Source: Brachynemurus nebulosus (taxonomy: Eukaryota > Arthropoda > Insecta > Neuroptera > Myrmeleontidae). From it: a stretch of 64,000 bases of DNA. The DNA lies in the NCBI GenBank assembly GCA_035578155.1, contig JAPWDM010000008.1, positions 18,420,842 to 18,484,841 on the forward strand, written 5' to 3'. Positions 56,791 through 64,000 of the stretch are shown here, piece by piece. The notes under the pieces are model-generated. The model made no database searches, was not told the origin of the DNA, and worked only from the letters and a program-made list of their open reading frames with translations. Position numbers and translations under genes: made by a program. How positions within the stretch are numbered: the first letter of the stretch is position 1; every line of letters starts with the position of its first letter.

Positions 56791-58142
56791 CACTGTTCTA
56801 AAGCCGAAGGAGTAAACATTATCAATTATTTACAGATTAACAACAATTTTTACAAACGCACTGTATTCAGCAGTTGACCCTACAACCTGTCCATTGTTCC
56901 CGGTTGTGTCCGTTTGTCATCTGTCCATATTATCGTCACCATTGTCCACTATCGTTGACCAACAATGAACGGCAAACATTCTACACTTGATATCCATTCC
57001 TGACTGACCTCACTCCGCGCCCCCCCCAGCTCGTCAGAGTGGTATTGTATGTGAGCCATCATATCCCGCTTTGGCAAACTTGAGCTCTAGTGTACCGACT
57101 GTAAGCTCTAACTCCCATTGTGTTACATTGAGTGTGACTTATAATCCATTTTATTCGATGTTGAAGTATCTATACAATTATAACACTAAAAAACATGCAG
57201 TCATAAAAATAATAGAGAGATGTTAAAATAAAAGTACTGTGTGAGGGAATTATTAGGCGACAATTGCAAGAGGGGACGATTCAGAATATAGAAGGATATT
57301 TTTGATAATTTATACTTAATTGTGGAAATTAGTAAAGAGTCCAGAAAGACGGATGGTCAAGTCGAGCTCATTACATATAGGTACATAATTAGGTTTTAGT
57401 AAATTGTAATTTTTAAAAATTTCGACATCTGATTTTACTTTCAACAGACCTAAGTCTTCTAGTCTAGAGAGCAAGAATTCCTTGTCCATGCGGGTATTGT
57501 CCATTTTTTTACCATCTATTTATTGATATTTTAAACCATTGAGGAGAGAACCGACTAGAGAGAATGCTGTGTATTACAAATACATTAGGAAATTGAAGCA
57601 AAAAAATTGACTGATGTGAGCAAAAAAATTGACTGATTGGACTACTTTAATGGCGGTCAAACCATTAGTTTAATGGTTTGATTGGTTTATCTAATATTTA
57701 TAAACAAGTCTCCGTGGTTACAATTTGGGCTTACTAAAATGGAGTCATGCTTCAAAATTTAATGCCTGTGTTATCTCTAGGAAACATAATATGTTAATAT
57801 GTTTGATTCAGTGCTCTGTGTTTTAAACACATATAAGAAGTTTTTATATACAAAAAATTAAAATTCAAGGACTAATATAGCAATTTAAATGTAGCCATGC
57901 AAAAAAGTAACATGATTTTGGGGTCTGTATTCATCTGCAACAAAACAAGAAAAGGATTCTGTCTCAGAAAGGTTGAGATTCTAGTAGAAACTACAATGAA
58001 AAAAAAAATTTAAAAATCCAAAAATTGCGGCAAAAAATTATTTTTTTGATATTATTTTCAATGTTTTTAACCTAGTAAAAATTAAAATTTCACAATATGC
58101 GTAGTTTCAACCATAAAGCAGCATGTATTGAAGATACGTGCC
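56791..58142. other. Unclassified DNA, no gene supported
   Basis: Positions 56885-57060 are less AT-rich, with recurring GTCCATT-like words and a C9 run near 57020. Near 57598-57640 the 22-mer-like phrase GCAAAAAAATTGACTGAT occurs twice. No reading frame of note. Confidence 0.4.
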
Positions 58143-58744
58143 AAAGGACAGTGGGCAAAACTATATGGGGAGCTGCCCCCTAGCGCCCAAGATTGAGACC
58201 GGTGCCGATCGATAGCCCTGGTCAAGTAGTTTTTCAATGGGCACGTTCATGGAGAACCTGGCCTTCAAAAGTTATAGGGCACCAAATGTACAAAAAGTCT
58301 ACACGTGGCCATAGCCAAACGGGATACACTGTATAGACACAAATGGGTTATGAGACATGTCGTGGGCCGGCCTATCACTGTGAGAAGTCACTTTCCTGGC
58401 AATTGGCCTAGCCTCGTTTTTTTCACGTGGCTTATGGCAGAAGACGTACCGAGCGGCTTCAAACCTGTACATTGGGAGTATTCGAAGAGAAGTTTGGGAG
58501 TCCTACCTGATGGTGAATTCTGGCAAACTCCTTGGTAGATCGCCGAAATAGGGTAGTCCGAAGTGCATCCTCCCGAGAGGGACTCTAATGCCCTCTGTAG
58601 GTCAACACACATCGTGGCCTTAAGAAATGGCCACGTGGAGTATGTAAAATCTATTGCACGTCAGAACTTTTGAAGGCCAAGTTCTCCATACCTAAGATGG
58701 ATATATTTGTGGGCGCTGGGGGGCAATTTTGCGCATTGTCCTTT
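58143..58744. mobile_element. GC-richer long-TIR element (602 bp)
   Basis: Left AAAGGACAGTGGGCAAAACT...AGCGCCCA and the inverse at the right (TGGGCGCT...GCGCATTGTCCTTT); the arms continue with GGAGAACCTGGCCTTCAAAA (58253) mirrored by TTTTGAAGGCCAAGTTCTCC (58669), and CACGTGGCCAT mirrored by ATGGCCACGTGG. Its base composition is well above the surroundings. The 77- and 74-codon frames on opposite strands are shadows of one another inside it. No target duplication is clear; superfamily unknown. Confidence 0.75.
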
Positions 58745-60097
58745 GAAGTCGACTGGATCAATAGAACTCGAGGTATCATGTTGACTAGCTTGAAAAATGT
58801 AGCTTAAAGAAAATTCAAGAAAAATTCATTTAGTTTTGAAGTAGAATACCTGATACCTAAAGCAACCTTTTTAAAATGGCTCTAACTTCCTTTTGGGTAC
58901 ATATTTCTAAAGGTCTACATTTTCAGATAATAAAACATTCAAAAAATTTTAGGCTAAGAGACTGCCTTAAGACTAAAAATTTAAGTTAAAGAAACTAAAA
59001 TCTCTTAGTAATTTTAGAATCGCCGGAATCATGTTCTAGAAATTTTAAAACAGATTTGAAATCCACCTCCACCTCGATCCAATGACCTTAAATATTTCCA
59101 AAAAAAGAAAACTTCCATGAAGAAAATTTTTCTCTAATAACCAATTCTAGAATCTTACAGGGAACATTCCAATGATTAAAAATGACGCCTCTAAATCTGT
59201 TCTACGATGTCAGGAGCTATGAACTCCTTAGACTCAACTCTGCAGCTGCCTAACAACTTGAAGAGAGTTACCTAAAGATATCCAGTTACAAAGACTACGT
59301 TTATTTTTTTTATAACTTTCTTCGCCAATTACAGTAGTCCAAAAATGAATCACAAAATTTACTGGTCCTTCAATATTTGCAACTAATATATTATTTAACC
59401 TTTACTTACGAAAACTATGTTACAATTTTTTAACCTTAAGTAATCTTTTCAAATAGTTTGTTGATGGCAACCGATAATATCGGACACCGAATTTTTTAAA
59501 TTTTTATAAAATTATAAACATTACTACAAAATGTTTTGAGAACGACTAATTATATAAAAATTTTTTTGAATTTAACAGAACTTACATATTAAATTTCATC
59601 TCATTATGCCCCTTTTTCATGCCAACTCAAAAATCAGAAATAAATTCACTTAACTTTTCCGATAATAACGCCATAAAATAATCTAAATAATTATTTGACA
59701 CCGTATACGTACACTGTATATATTATTACACTACAATGTTGATTGCAATGTTACACAGATTATCATTATCATCAGGTAGTCGGTGTTTTGGTGTTGGCAC
59801 ACCAGGCAGGGGGTGTGAATGTGTGAAACAACACAACAATAACAAAACAACAACGACAACACAACAGTAGTAACAAAACAATAGAACACCGTCACATCAT
59901 TGGTAATCCCCTAAAACACAATACAACACATTCAAACCTACATTTATATTCGTACATGTAATTTGTAACTCCCATTTTAGTTTCACAATCTTTTTATCAT
60001 CACTAAATATATGCAATATTCGTTACATGTATGTATGTAAAATAGTATAAGTAATTAAATATAAATATATGTAGTAGTATTTATTATATTTGTATCT
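58745..60097. other. AT-rich DNA, CAA-rich tract
   Basis: Positions 59827-59885 are ACA/CAA-rich (AACAACGACAACACAACAG). Nothing else recognised. Confidence 0.4.
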
Positions 60098-60099
60098 AT

Positions 60100-60293
60100 A
60101 CAGGGTGAAATTGAATTAACTCTTGCAATTTTCACGATTAATAGATACGCGAGGAGTTAATAAAAATATTTTTTGTTGAAAAGCATGGTAACAGAAATAT
60201 TAAGCAATTTATTAGAAACACTATAAAATAAATATTAATATTAATAATTTTCATTGAAAATACTGTCTCGTTTTTTGAAAACATCCTATATAG
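60100..60293. mobile_element. Possible CAGGGTG-type MITE
   Basis: TATACAGGGTGAAATTGAA on the left and TTTGAAAACATCCTATATAG on the right resemble, imperfectly, the inverted ends of the 29.1- and 39.9-kb MITEs. The inverted match is short and one end is diverged. Confidence 0.4.
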
Positions 60294-60544
60294 TTGTAAA
60301 GTTAGAAACAACCGGAAAGATGTATTTTACAAGTGGGTTTCGATTCACATAAAATCTGTGTATTTCCAATGTAATAGTCAGCCCGGTTACAGTTTGTTAT
60401 TGTCGCAGTGGCCTAGTATTTACTATTTTGTACTGTTTACCTGTTTATTTGCTAAGCAAATATATATTAATAATGTTATTTTGTTAAAAACACTACAGAG
60501 AGGTGTGTTTATTTAGACTTGATATAGGGAACGAATACCCAGTG

Positions 60545-61200
60545 AGCACAAAAGTCAGAAAGATGTTTTTATGAAGTCTTTTTCCTGACATCTTCCTGAA
60601 CTGTAAATATGACATCTTTAAGACATCTTTTTTAAGAAGTCAGAAATAAGAGTTCTTAGAGATATCTTAAATATGAATTCAATTTAATGATATCAAATAG
60701 ACATCTTTTTTCTGACATCTTTCGGACTTCTTAAATAAGACTTCTTAAAGATGTCTTAAAGGAGTCCTATTAAAGATGTCAGAAAATATTATGAGAAAGA
60801 TATCTTTATGAATTCATAAAGATATCTTATGCGACGATTTAGGAGCTGCTTAAGACTTCATAAATATGATATCTTAAAGAATTCATATTTCTGACTTTAG
60901 AATTAGCTCATATTTCTGATGTTTTAAAAAATTATTTTCTATAGAAACCACTAACAACAATAATTTAAACAATATTAGGACATCTAAATGAATTCTTAAA
61001 GAAGTCTTATTTAAGACATCAGAAATATATATGATGTCTTAAACAGTTCTTATTTCTGATTGTTTTATGAACTCATATTTTGGATGTCTAAAAAAGCTCT
61101 TATTTCTGACTACTTTATGAACTCATATTTCTGATGTCTTAAACACTTCTTATTTCTGAATATTTTATGAATCCATATTTCTGATGTCTTAAACTTAATT
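60545..61200. repeat. Cluster of short direct and inverted motifs (GATGTCTTAAA family)
   Basis: Over about 650 bp the words AGACATCTT, AAGATGTC, AAGAAGTC, GACTTCTTA, GATATCTT and AATTCATA recur every 10-20 bases on both strands. From about 61033 they settle into three ~55-57-bp direct units: GATGTCTTAAACAGTTCTTATTTCTGA..., GATGTCTAAAAAAGCTCTTATT..., GATGTCTTAAACACTTCTTATT. Function unknown. Confidence 0.75.
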
Positions 61201-62372
61201 CGTTGCGTGTAGATTGGCGGTAACAACTCTTTTTCCATCTTAGCGAAAATCACGCAACTCTTTTTACTCGAATGGCTGCCAAATGCAAACTAACCTATCA
61301 ATCAGCTTGAAATTTATTTTACCGTCTTTTGATAGATGGCAGCACACTTCCTTCCGGAACGCCCTCTGTCGTCAAACACGGGTACTTATTGAACCGGCCT
61401 CGTATTAAAAATTGCAAAACAAAAACAAAATAAGTATACAAAATATTTCGATATAAAAAAATGTTCGTTCTTGAAAAGTAACTAAAAACAGAATACATTT
61501 TCCGTTCGATAGGAAGAAGATGTGCTGTAACATTTCTTTTTTTTCATTTTTCTAGCGTCGCTGTTTATTTACAGTATCATTTCAGATAGGAGCCATTCAT
61601 GCTGAAAATATTGTACATAAATTTACAAACATATGTTAGGTAGGCATATTCGAGTGGATACCCTGAGGGATAACAAACCTGTTTACAATACTATCGTTGT
61701 GTCTCACTCTATTTTATTTAGTACCTCATTTTGTCTGTACGTTAGTATAAAGTATGTGTTTTTGAATATAAATATAGTCAATATAGACATCGAAAGCTTC
61801 CAACACTTTAAAATAGGTGAGACTTCTCTCTCATTTTGTTATACGAAATGAGTCAATTCAACAAAACAGACGGGGTGATTTTTAATTAGAATTATATAAT
61901 GGGATGTACTGTATCTTTACAGTGTTGTGTAAAACCTGGTATAAATAATGAATCCGTTTCGAGTTCACGAAACACTTGATTTCTAAATATTCCTAAGAAT
62001 ACACAGGGTACTAACTATCAATGAAACCTCTTTGTAACATTTCTGGCTTTGAGAAAATCACAAAGCTTCTACAGTGGATCAAGAAAGAAGCTGGTTTAGA
62101 TAATTTTAATAAAACAAGACAACTTATTGGAAGTGGGGCAAGATCTAAATGTTTCCTTTACTGAGCTTCAAAAAAAAAAAAAAATTAAGTTTCAGATCCA
62201 ACTATATAATTTAAACTCCATTTTCTTTTTATTTATAAAATCTAACCAAAAATTTTACAAAAATTTCTGAACAGATAAATCGATACTTTTTCTCAAACCT
62301 CTTTTATATTTTTCATACATATTATAATCTAAATATATTACATATTGCATACTATAAATTTCTTAAGCATGG
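61201..62372. other. Unclassified DNA, no gene supported
   Basis: The 72-codon frame at 61633-61851 has no recognisable domain. Positions 61330-61390 are less AT-rich. No transposon ends recognised. Confidence 0.4.
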
Positions 62373-63458
62373 TTTACACGATACTCTTCTTACTGGCAGC
62401 TAGTGGACAGACATGTTGGTAACAAGTAAAATAGAATCGTGTAAGTGAATATACCAATAATCTAACGTATTTTTTCACTCGCTAACTTATATAATCGTGA
62501 AGTTTAATTATTCTAGTTTTCCAAATTTTAAAAAACTAGCAAATCACAGAAGCTTTTTGAACGCACAGCAGATTCACCTCTTTCAATCCCAAATAACTTA
62601 CCAAAGATGTCCTGCTACGAAAAAGAGAAAATCTATTAAAGGTAAATTCGCCAAAAAAAAACATAAAAAATCGACCTATTTTATTATTATTTTTTCTTAT
62701 ACAAATAAATGTTTTATAAAAAAAACTAAATATTATACAATATTGTTTCTATACGTCTTGAGACTACAAGAAAATTTTTTTTAAGAGTTCAAAAATTAGG
62801 TGAGCATAAATGGCTTTGCAGTTTGACACTTCGAAATTTTTCCACCTTGATGGTACCTCTCGTTCTGAAATCCCCCAGTGAACCAAAATAAAAAAATCGA
62901 GAATATTCTGAAAATATACATATACAGTTATGGCACTAACTAGGATCTAAAAAAAGAAGAAAACCAGGGAGAAATAGCATTTTGAAAATAAATTTTTAAA
63001 AATTACCGTTTTTTCTCGATTATAAACAGCCACCACTTTGAAAATAGTTTACGGAACTGAAAGATCCTAGTTCCTGCCAAAATGACGGTGTCGAGGAATA
63101 ATATGCACTTTGATTTATGTCGATATCTCAAATACTTTTTGAAATACACGCGGAACCATGTCGAAAAACATACTTTTTAGAAAAAACATTTAAATTTTTT
63201 TTTTTAAATTGAGTTATAGTAAAGTGCGCGCACTGAAATGCTCACAACATTTTTATTTTTCATTTTTTTAAAATAAAATTTTAGGCGAATATTTCCAACA
63301 CCTTAAAGAGCATAATTATAAAGAAAGAAATCGATTTCTTTTTTAATAAATCCCCTCTTAACCAGTTCAATTTCTTTTAAAGTTTAAAGAAAAAAGTACT
63401 ATGTGGTCCAATCAAGACAACAAACATAGTAGTGGCTAGTAAAGAAGTATCGTGTAAA
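62373..63458. mobile_element. TIR element (~1.09 kb), unclassified
   Basis: TTTACACGATACTCTTCTTACT...AGCTAGTGG on the left and CTAGTAAAGAAGTATCGTGTAAA on the right form inverted ends of about 20-30 bp with an indel. Interior is AT-rich; the 95-codon frame at 62497-62784 is Lys-rich low complexity. No target duplication is clear. Confidence 0.6.
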
Positions 63459-64000
63459 TCTCACTATAAATACAAATTCTCCCCACTTTTATCCCTTCTC
63501 CTGCTCCCACTACAATCTTTCCACTGTATGTGAAAACTAACTAACATCCCGCCTCACGTATTAAACCATTCAAAAATCATGAGGAATGGGAAATCAGTTT
63601 GTGGTGGTGGAGTTCTACAAGTAATGTCGACCAACTCAAGTTTGTTGAGGCCCCGTTGTGTGCCCGTCGTTCTTCGCCTTCAAAGTATAATAGCAATGAA
63701 AATTGCCCAAGGCCACCAAAACTATACTAACTATAAAACATACGTATCAACATGCATACATACATTGACATACATACATCGACAAGAATGGCGCAAGTTA
63801 GAATGTTTAAGTATAAGAAGGATCTACATATGTATCGCTAACACTAACTTCTCAACCTTTCTGTCACCATTCCATTTCTGAAACTTATTGGTGACTTTAT
63901 TCATGTATGTACTTTTAAGTTTTCAATATAATATGTATATAGCTTGGTAAATGAGAGCAAACTTATTACACTTGTTTTGAAAAGGTGTGTAGAAATAATT
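63459..64000 (+). other. Unclassified DNA with a 100-codon frame
   Basis: A frame at 63579-63881 opens with MRNGKSVCGGGVLQVMS and is somewhat Cys/Ser/Thr-rich, but its second half runs through ACATACATACAT-like simple sequence, which argues against a conserved protein. No homology recognised. It remains possible that an exon lies here. Confidence 0.3.

Noticed and set aside
58305..58612. 77- and 74-codon frames overlapping on opposite strands
   Set aside because: Both are inside a TIR element with elevated G+C, where open frames arise by chance; no family recognised.
1..64000. CRISPR array, prophage, operon or bacterial mobile element
   Set aside because: No regularly spaced direct repeats with unique spacers, no bacterial-type genes, and eukaryotic transposon types throughout.

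Overview
The window reads as gene-poor, AT-rich animal nuclear DNA, most likely from an insect. No open reading frame exceeds 115 codons. None of those listed shows a recognisable cellular domain, and no bacterial-style operon, rRNA or CRISPR array is visible. The arthropod assignment rests on the mobile-element types: piggyBac-like and Kolobok-like TTAA insertions, pogo/mariner TA insertions, short Helitrons whose 3' end carries the GCGAAGCCGCGGGTAACAGCTAG type of terminus common in insects, DINE-1/Helentron-like elements, and many CAGGGTG-ended MITEs. The order cannot be fixed from this sequence alone.

Layout. 0-4.4 kb: a degenerate 31-bp tandem repeat, a tRNA-headed repeat, and a 2.2-kb pogo/mariner-like relic carrying a nested TTAA element. 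4.98-7.9 kb: a nest of three elements, in which a Helentron-like (DINE-1 type) element with a (TA)n core and ~160-bp minisatellite units, and a Kolobok-like element, both sit inside a second hairpin-ended element. 9.8-10.5 kb: a near-complete 720-bp inverted repeat. 12-13 kb: a second copy of the hairpin-ended element followed by 31-bp repeats. 17.9-21.9 kb: two piggyBac-like MITEs, an internally deleted pogo-type transposon that still encodes the start and a zinc-finger tail of a transposase, and a ~167-bp repeat. 23.3-27 kb: a Helitron, then two TIR elements lying end to end, then a TA element. 27.6-35.4 kb: two oppositely oriented copies of a foldback element flank about 6.4 kb holding several MITEs and a 1.2-kb minisatellite with higher-order (277-bp) structure. 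36-45 kb: long-TIR MITEs, a second Helentron-like copy nested inside a TIR element, and a TTAA element. 45-53.2 kb: four loci of a tRNA-Thr-headed repeat, including a perfect 264-bp palindrome and a 1.06-kb inverted structure of tandem units. 55-64 kb: a second Helitron, the 167-bp repeat again, two TIR elements, and a cluster of short dyad motifs.

How the parts relate. No pathway is encoded here. What can be read is insertion order. Several insertions can be dated relative to each other because removing one restores its host: piggyBac into the 167-bp repeat, and Kolobok-like plus Helentron-like elements into the hairpin-ended element. The most unusual component is a ~360-bp repeat unit that carries an intact tRNA-Thr(AGT)-like cloverleaf followed at once by a T5-T6 Pol III stop. 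It occurs as tandem and head-to-head units, which does not fit an ordinary SINE. All element names are assigned from termini and target sites read by eye; nothing was searched against a database.
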